Origin: JABJMC01 sp964459205
GTDB taxonomy: Bacteria; Patescibacteriota; Gracilibacteria; UBA1369; UBA12473
Reading direction: 5' to 3'
NCBI GenBank assembly: GCA_964459205.1
Contig: CAYWKJ010000011.1
Location: forward strand, 1-36,987
Length of the DNA: 36,987 nt
Below, piece after piece: positions 8,600 to 16,973 of the stretch (positions are counted from its first letter, which is position 1; each line of letters starts with the position of its first letter). The position numbers and the translations under genes were made by a program. The notes beneath the pieces were generated by a model. The model saw only the letters and a list, made by a program, of their open reading frames with translations. It made no database searches and had not been told where the DNA came from.

Positions 8600-10030
8600 A
8601 TGAAAAAGGGTTTATTAAAACTGTTGTCTGTGGCGGCGTTCACATCTGTTGTGATGATGCCCCAAATGACTAGTGCTCCTCTGGCTCAGGCGGACGAGCT
8701 TTTCCCTTATACAAAAACTTTTACAATCTCTGCTTATTACTCTCCTTGTGAGGGGCAGGACAAGTATGCAACTGGCTCATATGAGGCCGACATTCGCTTG
8801 AATGGTAATGGCACTAATGGCGCAGACGGCACTCCTGTTTATCCTGGCATGATTGCAGCCCCAAAAACATATCCTTTTGGCACTAAAATGAGTATTCCAG
8901 GGATTGGAATCACCGCGGTTCATGATCGTGGTGGCGCAATTGTGACAGCTGGAAATCGGAACCAAGTATATGACCGGCTGGATGTTTGGATGGGTTATTG
9001 TGACGCTGGCTTAACTCGAGCTTTAACCTGGGGAAAAAAGGATGTACAGGTTACGGTTTACGGAATTGATGATTCAGTAGCAGAGTCTGTTTATTTAGAG
9101 GGATTTTCCGCGACTGAGGCTTTTGTTAAAAATATAATTTTGGCTCCACAGCTTTTTGAAAAAGATATCTGGTATTTAAGTACTGGGGAAGATGTTCAAG
9201 AGCTACAGGGCTATCTTAAGGCTCTTGGGTATTACAGCGGTGAATTAACTGGCTTTTACGGTGATGACACGCGTGAAGCAGTTTACTTATTTCAACTCGA
9301 TAACGAGCTAGTAGAATCGGAGGAAGATTTAGGAGCTGGCCATACCGGCGTTAATACCCGAAAAATGCTTGATTTTGCGATTGCTCGTTTGAAAGAGGAA
9401 CAAGATCAAATTAAATTTCAAAAATACCAACAAGGGTTATTATTGATTCCTAAATATCCGGATTTAGATAAAAATTCTACTAATTTTGCGCGGACTTTAA
9501 CGCTAGGCACAGTCGGCGATGACGTGCGTGCTTTACAGGAAGAATTGATTAATATGGGGCTAATGCGCATTGAGGCAACTGGTTATTTTGGGGAATTAAC
9601 TGAGCACGCTGTGTTTAAATTTCAGCAGAACCAAGGGATTGTCCTAACTAAGGCAGATGATGGGGCGGGAGTGGTTGGACCACAAACTCGTTCTGCTCTT
9701 AACTCGCTACTTGGCACCAGACTAGAAACCATGAGCTATTTTGCTTATGAACGCAATGAGCGCAACCCATTACCTGAAGAGCAAGAGGTTATCTTAGCTT
9801 CCGAGGAGGCTTTTCCACGTTATTTAGAGCTTGATGATCGCGGTGATGATGTTAAGTCCTTACAATCACTTCTTAAGCAATTGGGCTTCTTTAAGGGGGC
9901 GTTTTTGACTCAATTCTATGGTGAGCAGACCAAAGTAGCGGTTCAGGCTTTCCAAGCTGCTAATTATCTGGAGGAAACTGGTGTTTTGGATGAATCGACT
10001 AGAGGTTTGCTTAACTCCCTAGTTCAGTAA
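8600..10030 (+). CDS. Secreted 3D-domain protein with three peptidoglycan-binding domains
   Basis: 476 residues. A signal peptide with a basic start (MKKG), a hydrophobic core and a likely cut after residue 31 (ending LAQA) directs export. Residues about 35-155 form a 3D (double-psi beta-barrel) domain. Its signature is visible as PFGTKMSIPG, VHDRGGAI and YDRLDVWMG, with the three conserved Asp, as in RpfB/MltA-type lytic transglycosylases. Three PG_binding_1 repeats follow near 198-240, 304-345 and 416-470, each with the DV..LQ...GYF..T..AV..FQ pattern. The protein probably cleaves or remodels the cell wall. Its 3' end overlaps the convergent HD gene by 20 bp. Confidence 0.87.
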   Translation: MKKGLLKLLSVAAFTSVVMMPQMTSAPLAQADELFPYTKTFTISAYYSPCEGQDKYATGSYEADIRLNGNGTNGADGTPVYPGMIAAPKTYPFGTKMSIPGIGITAVHDRGGAIVTAGNRNQVYDRLDVWMGYCDAGLTRALTWGKKDVQVTVYGIDDSVAESVYLEGFSATEAFVKNIILAPQLFEKDIWYLSTGEDVQELQGYLKALGYYSGELTGFYGDDTREAVYLFQLDNELVESEEDLGAGHTGVNTRKMLDFAIARLKEEQDQIKFQKYQQGLLLIPKYPDLDKNSTNFARTLTLGTVGDDVRALQEELINMGLMRIEATGYFGELTEHAVFKFQQNQGIVLTKADDGAGVVGPQTRSALNSLLGTRLETMSYFAYERNERNPLPEEQEVILASEEAFPRYLELDDRGDDVKSLQSLLKQLGFFKGAFLTQFYGEQTKVAVQAFQAANYLEETGVLDESTRGLLNSLVQ

Positions 10031-10610
10031 CAAGGTCTTCGGGATTAAGGTCGATTTGATTGAAAATCTCTTTTTCTAGTAAGTCGATTTTGGCGCGTCG
10101 CTCAAGTTCATCTTGAGGCACTTCTTGGTCGGGGAAATGGCGAGCAAATCCTTCGTTAATTCTTGATTCAACAGATACAATGTCACCGTGCGTGACGCGT
10201 TTGTCTGCGTAATATATGACTTTTTCCTCCCAGGTTTTTGGTGGGTCATCAACAATATTAATATGTTTGTGACGCTTTACAATTTTGGCCAAAACAGTCT
10301 CCCCCATTTCTTCTAGAATTTGAGCCCCAACATCAGCGTGATGTCCATGATAGTTGTTGCGGATGTTGGCCCACACTATTTGATCCTCCTTGGTCCCTAA
10401 ATCTGATGGTAACTCCTTAAAATCCACCACTCTTATAAAATCATGGATTAGACCAGCCATCCAAACTAATTCCGGATCAATTTCGACTCCAGCGTCTAAT
10501 AATTCATCGGCAATGAGTTTCCCAACTCTAGCAACTTGTAAACAGTGCTGTCGAACATGCACTGGTGTGTGAAATTCGTCGTATATTTGCTCGACACCTT
10601 CCTCAGTCAT
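10011..10610 (-). CDS. HD-domain phosphohydrolase
   Basis: 199 residues. The HD superfamily metal ligands are readable: H22, the HD pair H56-D57 in AGLIHDF, H88/H90/H91 in YHGHHADVGA, H114/H116 in KRHKH, and D136 in YYADKRV. Such proteins hydrolyse nucleotides or other phosphoester substrates, but the substrate is unknown here. The ATG overlaps the tsaE stop codon by one base (TAATG), so translation is probably coupled and the two genes form one operon. The 3' end overlaps the convergent 3D-domain gene. Confidence 0.85.
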   Translation of the reverse strand: MTEEGVEQIYDEFHTPVHVRQHCLQVARVGKLIADELLDAGVEIDPELVWMAGLIHDFIRVVDFKELPSDLGTKEDQIVWANIRNNYHGHHADVGAQILEEMGETVLAKIVKRHKHINIVDDPPKTWEEKVIYYADKRVTHGDIVSVESRINEGFARHFPDQEVPQDELERRAKIDLLEKEIFNQIDLNPEDLVTELGS

Positions 10611-11035
10611 TAAATAATGGTGTTAATGCATAATTTGCGCTGATCTTCGCCAAGATCGTGAAATTCAACCTCAAGTCGCGGAATCGGTAAATGAGGTTCA
10701 ATTTTTTCCGACCACTCAATAACTAAAATACTATCTGGAGTTTCTGATAACTCTGACCACCAGGCGTAATCCAAATCAGTATGATTTTCGAGGCGATAAA
10801 AGTCGCAGTGAATTAAATGGGCATCTTCAGTGCGATGCTCCAAAACTGTGGTGAATGTTGGGCTTTTGATGCGATTTTCTTTGATCCCTAACCCACTTCC
10901 GACTCCTTTTGTAAAACATGTTTTACCGCTGCCTAGTGGGCCTTTTAGGCAAATAACCCGGTGATCTGGGAATTCTTGTAAAATTTTCCCACCAAGTGTC
11001 AATGTTTCTGTTGGAGATAAACTAATCCATTCCAT
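10610..11035 (-). CDS. tsaE: tRNA threonylcarbamoyladenosine biosynthesis ATPase TsaE
   Basis: 141 residues, the usual length. Walker A GPLGSGKT lies at 32-39, followed by KSPTFTTVLEHRT, the HCDFYRLEN segment and LVIEWSEKI, all standard TsaE features. TsaE works with TsaB and TsaD in making t6A37 on ANN-decoding tRNAs. The partner genes are not in this window. It is the first gene of a minus-strand pair with the HD hydrolase and is divergent from the M23/SLH gene, with 89 bp between start codons. A purine-rich stretch (AAGG) lies about 13 nt before the ATG, one of the few weak Shine-Dalgarno-like matches here. Confidence 0.94.
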   Translation of the reverse strand: MEWISLSPTETLTLGGKILQEFPDHRVICLKGPLGSGKTCFTKGVGSGLGIKENRIKSPTFTTVLEHRTEDAHLIHCDFYRLENHTDLDYAWWSELSETPDSILVIEWSEKIEPHLPIPRLEVEFHDLGEDQRKLCINTII

Positions 11036-11058
11036 GAGCCTATTCTGCCTTACTAATC

Positions 11059-11087
11059 TTGATTTTTAAAGAGAAAATTGGTATAAT
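11059..11087 (+). promoter_or_regulatory. Promoter of the M23/SLH peptidase gene
   Basis: TTGATT at 11059-11064 and a perfect TATAAT at 11082-11087 are separated by 17 bp. The predicted start near 11094 supports using the ATG at 11125 rather than the in-frame TTG at 11059, which is itself inside the -35 box. Confidence 0.75.
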
Positions 11088-11124
11088 CAAGAGATTAAAA
11101 AAACAAAATAAAACCAAGATAAAA

Positions 11125-13371
11125 ATGCCAAAACAAAAGCTTCATAAAGACCACCCCCATGTTCAAACCAAAAATCTTTGGAAAGAGCATAAGCGTGGTT
11201 GGGCGGTGATTATGGTTTTGCTTATGATGGCTACGGCTGTAGTTAAGGACAATGCGCATCACTTGCAGCTTAGTGTGCTTGATTTGCCTGAACACGCTGC
11301 CTTTGATGGGACTGTTTATCCAGTTCAACAAGTGCCAAATTGGCTTGAAGCAACGGCTGATGAACAAAATATGAATTTTAGCTCTTTCCCAGCTGCTAAA
11401 TTAATAGATACTCCCTCATATGATGCTAGTCGTTTAAGTGTAAGTACAGCAGATCTTGACTGGGGTGATACTTATGATGATTACACAAGACAGATGCAAA
11501 TCACTTATCCCGTGGTTTATGCGGGCAATTACCGCTTAGACGGAATAGAAGGTATTGGTGGGCATCCGGCAGTTGACCAAAAAGGCCTCAAAGGAACTCC
11601 TACTTATTCTATTATGAATGGAGTTGTGGATCGGGTGACTTTTTCTGATTACGGGTTTGGAAATTTAGTTGTTATTAAACACAATGATGTTCCTTCTTTG
11701 GAGAATCCTGATGCTAAAACTACACTTTACTCTGGGTATGCTCATCTAGATTCGATTTCCGTAGCTGAGGGTGATGTTGTGACTAAAGGCCAACAGATTG
11801 GAACTGTTGGTGATACGGGGACTGCGACTACTGATCATTTACATTTTCAGATTGATAATAGCCAAGCCCCTTGGCATCTTTATTGGCCATTTACCACGGC
11901 TGAGGCAAATGCTGCTGGTGGATTTTTTGAAGCTGTAAACCAGGGTGTGGGCCAAGAAAACTTGTATGCTTATACGATCCATCCTATGGACTATGTTCAG
12001 GCTTACTTAGATGTGGACGCAGAGATAGTCCTTACAAGTGAGGATGCGGACGCTGAAGAAGAAATGCCTGTGGAAGAAGAGGAATCCGATGTGGTTGAAT
12101 CTGTAGAAATTACTGATGTGATTGTGCCTGAGGTCGAAGAAGAAACAGAAGAAGTCGCTCCTGTTGAAGATGATGTTTATGTCCCACCTTTTGATCATAT
12201 GGAGTTTGATTTCACTTCTTACATGGAGGAAGGAACTGAGCAAATGATGCAGGTTTCACTTGTTGATGAGCGTGGAGAATTTGTTTTAGCTCCACATTTT
12301 AATGCTGAAATTACTGTTCAGGCCAGTAATCCTAATGTGTTGGGTGTAACTGGTGTTGGAATGGATAAATCAGATTTTTCTAAAGGATACACCGAAATAA
12401 AAGTGCAAGCGCTTGGAGCCGGCACTGCTACTCTAACTTTTAGCTTTTTAGGTGATACTTACACCACCGAAGAAATTGCCGTAACAGGAGAACTTAAGCC
12501 GCTTTACGCATTTGCTATTGAAACTGACGGCGAGTTCTACCTTGGCGAGGCTGAGGCAATTGCGGTTGTGGCCTTGAATGAAGATGAAGAACGATTGCCT
12601 TCATTTGAGTTGGCAGAACCAGTGCAGTTTGAAGTGATTATTGGTGATGGTTTTTACTCTCGTCATGCCTTAACTGAGAATGATTTTGAGGAAGGAATCG
12701 CAACCTTAGAATTTACTCCGTTAAGTGATGACTCCATTATTCTTGGTGTGTATAGCGAAGAAATTACCGGACGCAGTATGCAATTAACCCCGACTTTGTT
12801 TGTAGATTTGAGCACTGATAACCCTTATTACCAGGCCATTGAATATTTGAAAACTTTAGGCGTGGTGCAAGGTTATGAAGATCATACTTTTCGATCTGAA
12901 AATGCGGTTTCTCGGGTTGAGATTTTAAAAATGATGTATGAAGCGTTTATGAAGGAATTAGTGGCTGGATCTGAGCTTGATTTCCCGGATACTGACCCAA
13001 CTGCTTGGTATGCGCCTTATGTAGCTACTGCTCAAGTCGAGGGCATTGTTCAGGGAGATGGAGGTACGGGTATGTTTAGACCAGGCGATTCCGTGAATCG
13101 GGTGGAAGCAATTAAGATTTTGAGTTTGGCTTTGGGTGTAGATATTGACCCAGTTGTTATTGGGAATCCGTTCGAAGATGTTCACTACCTTGAATGGTAT
13201 GCGCCATACGCTCAATTTGGAGCGCAAACCAACATCCTTCCCTGGGATTCAGATACTTTGGATGCCGGTGAGGTAATGACTCGTGGTGAAATTGCGGAAA
13301 TGATTTACCGCGTACTAGCGATTCAGCAAAACAGCGCTGATAGTTATTCGAGGGCGCTGGTGGTTAACTAA
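11125..13371 (+). CDS. Secreted M23 metallopeptidase with three SLH domains
   Basis: 748 residues. A basic N terminus and one hydrophobic segment (about 28-42) act as signal or anchor. The M23/LytM domain has zinc motifs HPAVD (HxxxD, near 146) and HLHF (HxH, near 237), so it looks catalytically intact and should cut peptidoglycan peptides. An acidic linker (about 302-352, Glu/Val-rich) and beta-rich Ig-like sequence follow. Three SLH repeats end the protein (about 558-612, 617-672, 683-735), each with DxxxxxWYAPYV-type or equivalent motifs, and should bind secondary wall polymer. The start was chosen from the promoter position. The stop overlaps the convergent purT end by 8 bp. Confidence 0.88.
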   Translation: MPKQKLHKDHPHVQTKNLWKEHKRGWAVIMVLLMMATAVVKDNAHHLQLSVLDLPEHAAFDGTVYPVQQVPNWLEATADEQNMNFSSFPAAKLIDTPSYDASRLSVSTADLDWGDTYDDYTRQMQITYPVVYAGNYRLDGIEGIGGHPAVDQKGLKGTPTYSIMNGVVDRVTFSDYGFGNLVVIKHNDVPSLENPDAKTTLYSGYAHLDSISVAEGDVVTKGQQIGTVGDTGTATTDHLHFQIDNSQAPWHLYWPFTTAEANAAGGFFEAVNQGVGQENLYAYTIHPMDYVQAYLDVDAEIVLTSEDADAEEEMPVEEEESDVVESVEITDVIVPEVEEETEEVAPVEDDVYVPPFDHMEFDFTSYMEEGTEQMMQVSLVDERGEFVLAPHFNAEITVQASNPNVLGVTGVGMDKSDFSKGYTEIKVQALGAGTATLTFSFLGDTYTTEEIAVTGELKPLYAFAIETDGEFYLGEAEAIAVVALNEDEERLPSFELAEPVQFEVIIGDGFYSRHALTENDFEEGIATLEFTPLSDDSIILGVYSEEITGRSMQLTPTLFVDLSTDNPYYQAIEYLKTLGVVQGYEDHTFRSENAVSRVEILKMMYEAFMKELVAGSELDFPDTDPTAWYAPYVATAQVEGIVQGDGGTGMFRPGDSVNRVEAIKILSLALGVDIDPVVIGNPFEDVHYLEWYAPYAQFGAQTNILPWDSDTLDAGEVMTRGEIAEMIYRVLAIQQNSADSYSRALVVN

Positions 13372-14533
13372 CCTTAACCTTGTCAGCGACTTGTTTAGCG
13401 CGATCACGGAGACTTTGCATGTCTGTCCCAGGTTTGTCATAAGCCACGGCTACGCCCATGCGTCTAAAAGGACGAGTTTCTGGCTTTCCAAAGAGTCGCA
13501 CATCAGATTTAGGAATGGTTACAGCATCTTCTAACCCTGAATATGCTGGATCTGGTTTGGCACTATCTCCAGGAGCTAATATAACAGCGCTGGCGCCAGA
13601 TTGTTCCAGGGTAATTTCCTCTATTGGCAGGCCTAGTACAGCTCTTAAATGTAGTTCAAATTCATTGAAATTTTGGGTGTTTCCAAGGGTGACCATGCCG
13701 GTATCGTGTGGCCGAGGCGATAATTCAGAAAAAATCACTCCCTCATCCCCCATAAAAAATTCTACTCCCCAGAGCCCGGCTCCAGTTAGTTCTTTGGTAA
13801 CAAGGTCGGCCATGCGCTCGGCCTCGGCAAGCTCTTCTGGAGTAACGCCAGAGGGTTGCCAACTCTCCTGATAATCCCCTCTTTCCTGACGATGGCCAAT
13901 TGGGGGGCAAAACAAGGTTTTTCCGTTCTTTTGAGTGACTGTTAGAAGAGTGATTTCGGTTCTAAAATTAACAAATTCTTCAATAATTACCTCATTTAGG
14001 TCTCCCCTGCTTTTAGTGGTGGCCATATCCCATGCTTTTTCAATATCTTCCTCGGTTTTTATGGTTGATTGACCTTTCCCAGAAGAAGACATAAGGGGTT
14101 TTACTACACAAGGGATGCCAACCTCAGCAACCGCGGCTTTCATTTCTTCTAAGGAGGTGGCGTAACGGTACTTGGCGGTTTTGAGGCCTAAGTCCTGAGC
14201 AGCCAGGTCACGAATAGCCTTGCGATTCATAGTGAAATTAGCGGCTTTGGCACTGGGAACAACCTGAATTCCTTGTTTTTCATAGTCATAAAAGCGTTCG
14301 GTACGAATAGCTTCGATTTCGGGAACGATTATGTCTGGTTGGTGTTTGTCCACAATGCCGTCCAAAGCCTCTCCATCTAACATATCTATAACCTCGCGTG
14401 CGTCCGCAACCTGCATGGCTGGGGCATCATTATAAGAATCCACCGCAATAATATACTGCCCGATTCTTTTAGCGGAAATAACAAATTCCTTACCTAATTC
14501 ACCTGACCCAAGTAGCATTATTTTTTTAACCAT
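13364..14533 (-). CDS. purT: Formate-dependent phosphoribosylglycinamide formyltransferase
   Basis: 389 residues, matching PurT length. The N terminus MVKKIMLLGSGELGKEFVI and the stretch AVDSYNDAPAMQVAD are typical. The ATP-grasp core is visible as SSSGKGQS, EEFVNFRTEITLL and the metal-binding FSELSPRPHDTG. The enzyme forms formyl-GAR from GAR, formate and ATP in purine synthesis. No other purine gene is adjacent. The pyrimidine-rich leader lacks a Shine-Dalgarno sequence. The gene is convergent with the M23/SLH gene and divergent from the radical SAM gene. Confidence 0.93.
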   Translation of the reverse strand: MVKKIMLLGSGELGKEFVISAKRIGQYIIAVDSYNDAPAMQVADAREVIDMLDGEALDGIVDKHQPDIIVPEIEAIRTERFYDYEKQGIQVVPSAKAANFTMNRKAIRDLAAQDLGLKTAKYRYATSLEEMKAAVAEVGIPCVVKPLMSSSGKGQSTIKTEEDIEKAWDMATTKSRGDLNEVIIEEFVNFRTEITLLTVTQKNGKTLFCPPIGHRQERGDYQESWQPSGVTPEELAEAERMADLVTKELTGAGLWGVEFFMGDEGVIFSELSPRPHDTGMVTLGNTQNFNEFELHLRAVLGLPIEEITLEQSGASAVILAPGDSAKPDPAYSGLEDAVTIPKSDVRLFGKPETRPFRRMGVAVAYDKPGTDMQSLRDRAKQVADKVKVS

Positions 14534-14612
14534 TTTTAAGAAAAGTTAGAGGTAAATAACGATTGGATGATAAAGGATTTTGGGGGTTGAGTCTATTTAG
14601 GAGTATCCACCC

Positions 14613-14640
14613 TTGACAAACTAGTTTTTATCTTTATACT
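14613..14640 (+). promoter_or_regulatory. Promoter of the radical SAM gene
   Basis: A consensus -35 TTGACA (14613-14618) and -10 TATACT (14635-14640) are 16 bp apart. The predicted start near 14647 leaves a leader of about 23 nt before the ATG at 14670. This is one of the strongest promoters in the window by consensus match. Confidence 0.8.
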
Positions 14641-14669
14641 ATATAGCCAAAACTAAATTAATTCCTATT

Positions 14670-16904
14670 ATGCCCCCACACACGTCTGTTACGTCTGCCC
14701 GTAATCTCTGGCCAACTGAAAAGGGATCACATCCTGCATTTACTCCTCATATTCTGGGAGTTTCTCCGAAACACTGTGGATGTGACATTGCTCCCCATAT
14801 GCCACTTCAAGAAATGGTTGCTCTTCTCACGCGTGACTGTAAATGCTTGGAGAGCGAACCCCAGCTTGCTACTGCTGCTTTTGAGCATCCTCAAGCCTTT
14901 CGGAATTTAACCTTAGAGCATGTACGTGTTGCCCCTGAACGTGACTATGATGGTGAAAGTTTTGTGTGTATTTGGCCTACAAAATTTTGTCCGGTAGGTT
15001 GTGATTGCTGCTTCTTTGGCTCCCCTCCCCCTGATGGCGACGGGCGTAGCGAGGACACAAGTATTTCACCAAGGGGAATGGATCGTCTTATGGACATGTT
15101 ACAAGATGCCAATGTTGGTGAACTGGTTATTGCTGGTGGCGGAGAGCCTTTTTTAGAAAAGAATTCTATGCAGCGCATTGCGAGAGAAGCTAAAGCTAGA
15201 CAGATTTTTCTTTCCACAAGTGCAATATGGGCAAAGCGAGAACAGGCAGCTGAGCGTGTGGTTAGTGATATTTATGAAAATTTCTTACAAAACCCTCATG
15301 ATCCCGAGGTTGATTTCAGGATCAGTTTTGATCGTTTTCATGCGGCTAAGCTATCTCCATCTGGTGATTTTCAATACGCTCTAAATCTTATAAATATTTT
15401 TAGAGAAAATTACCCTAATCATCCTAAATTTAAAGTGAGTTTCCACTCTATGGTGGGTGATCCGGCCATGGAAGATTTTTTAGCCAAACTAGACGTTAAG
15501 GAAAGGAATTGGAAAAATGAAAAAACAGAAATAATTACTCTCGAAGATGGTTTTGCCTTTGAAATCCGCTGGAAAAGATTATTTTACTCTGATCCGGAAA
15601 TGGATTTGCGAGACATGGACGCTGTTTCGCGTAATGTTGGCATTCTTGAAGAAGATATTCGGGCTGAGCATAATGGGAATCAATCTGTAACTTTTAATTC
15701 AGATGGACGTCAGGGACTTGATTTACTGTTTCACTACGATGGCAGTATTCTAAATTGGGGGGCGAATGCTCCTGATAATGAAGCTTCTATCTATACTCAT
15801 ACTTATGATGAAATGTTACAAGCGGCTTTTGATGATGTTATATCTCTTAGCATGCTTGAGAAAGGCATGGTCTACCGAGAAGCTATTATTAATGAAATAA
15901 ATCCTACTGCCGTAACTCGTGCTAAAGCTCTTAACTTAAGAGATTTTTACAGCCGTATTCTCCTAGAAGAGGAGTCGACGCGTTTGTATTTTGCAATTCG
16001 TGTAACTCAAGATTATATCGCTGAAGGAAGAATCCAGCCTGCCCAGATGGAAACTTGGCCACGAGAGCTCAGAGAGCTTGTTGCTTTACCAAAAGAACTG
16101 CTAATAAAAGCTTATCAGGCCTCATCTCATAATATTGTCACTCAGTATCTTAGAAATCCTGAGACTTCGGTAGCTGACTTGCTTAAGCTTTACGATCTGG
16201 TCTGTAAGGGGCACTACAATGTTTCTTCTGGAGATATGCTTAAGAGCGTTAGAAGTAGTGACTTCGCCGATAAAGAGGCTTTTTTTGAGGCTGTCAGAGA
16301 GTTGCGTGCTACTGAATTTGAACGAGCAATGAGTATAGGGCTTTCTATGAGGTCTTCTGCTAATAGCGCATCCGCTCTTCCGGGCGTGTCAAATGCGATA
16401 TGGGTTGATCAGGAAACAATTAGAGAATGTGGTGAAAGCATGGCGGATCGATTACCTGAACCATTACGTTCACGGTGTAAAACCGCTTTTGCATTTTTAT
16501 GTTCTGATAATGTTGCTGACACTCCTGTAGGGAAGCCTGCTGTTGCCGGTGATGGTAGCGAGGTTTATGCTCATGTGATGGCGCGCAATGGAAAGGGTTA
16601 TGAAAATACAACTGCTGAGCTTCATCGCGATTGGATAGATATGCAATTTATTGTTAATGGAGATCCGGATATTGTGGGCTTTAATACGCCAGGAAGCACC
16701 CGCTTAAGCCTGGCTGTTGATGACCCAAAAGCGGCCGATGACCCTCGTCGAGAGGGGAAACATTTGATTTTTCCTCCAGACACTTGGCGTAAATTATCAC
16801 CGGGAGGAATTTTGATTGTACCACCTATGACCCCTCACGCTCCTAATGGCACTTCTGAAACTAATTCATTTAGAAGAGTGGTTGCTAAGGTAAAAGTTGA
16901 TTAG
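14670..16904 (+). CDS. Radical SAM protein fused to a YhcH/TabA-like barrel
   Basis: 744 residues. The radical SAM signature CPVGCDCC places the 4Fe-4S ligands at C107, C111 and C114 (CxxxCxxC). The SAM-contacting GGGEP lies near 155, and FRISFDRFH near 220 is typical of the barrel. Residues about 632-744 read like the YhcH/YjgK/YiaL (DUF386) family: AELHRDWIDMQFIVNG supplies the E-x-H metal motif, and LIVPPMTPHAPNG with RRVVAKVKVD forms the closing strands. The family includes TabA and sugar-related proteins. The middle 300 or so residues are helical and unassigned. Neither substrate nor product is known. The gene has its own promoter and terminator, so it is likely a single-gene unit. Confidence 0.75.
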   Translation: MPPHTSVTSARNLWPTEKGSHPAFTPHILGVSPKHCGCDIAPHMPLQEMVALLTRDCKCLESEPQLATAAFEHPQAFRNLTLEHVRVAPERDYDGESFVCIWPTKFCPVGCDCCFFGSPPPDGDGRSEDTSISPRGMDRLMDMLQDANVGELVIAGGGEPFLEKNSMQRIAREAKARQIFLSTSAIWAKREQAAERVVSDIYENFLQNPHDPEVDFRISFDRFHAAKLSPSGDFQYALNLINIFRENYPNHPKFKVSFHSMVGDPAMEDFLAKLDVKERNWKNEKTEIITLEDGFAFEIRWKRLFYSDPEMDLRDMDAVSRNVGILEEDIRAEHNGNQSVTFNSDGRQGLDLLFHYDGSILNWGANAPDNEASIYTHTYDEMLQAAFDDVISLSMLEKGMVYREAIINEINPTAVTRAKALNLRDFYSRILLEEESTRLYFAIRVTQDYIAEGRIQPAQMETWPRELRELVALPKELLIKAYQASSHNIVTQYLRNPETSVADLLKLYDLVCKGHYNVSSGDMLKSVRSSDFADKEAFFEAVRELRATEFERAMSIGLSMRSSANSASALPGVSNAIWVDQETIRECGESMADRLPEPLRSRCKTAFAFLCSDNVADTPVGKPAVAGDGSEVYAHVMARNGKGYENTTAELHRDWIDMQFIVNGDPDIVGFNTPGSTRLSLAVDDPKAADDPRREGKHLIFPPDTWRKLSPGGILIVPPMTPHAPNGTSETNSFRRVVAKVKVD

Positions 16905-16912
16905 ATAATTCC

Positions 16913-16947
16913 AAAAAGGGCCACCTCATTTGAGGCGGCCCCTTTTT
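16913..16947. terminator. Bidirectional intrinsic terminator
   Basis: A long hairpin (arms 16913-16928 and 16931-16947) has one bulge and one mismatch. It is flanked by A5 on the left and T5 on the right, so it can stop transcription from both sides. It sits between the radical SAM gene and the convergent giant surface protein gene. Confidence 0.9.
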
Positions 16948-16973
16948 ACGCTAATTTATTTTGCGTTTTCTAA

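Noticed and set aside
11059..11124. TTG start for the M23/SLH gene
   Set aside because: The TTG is within the -35 box of the promoter, so it cannot be in the transcript.
13458..13871. 137-residue open frame on the plus strand
   Set aside because: Antisense to the well-conserved purT gene, with no recognisable domain.
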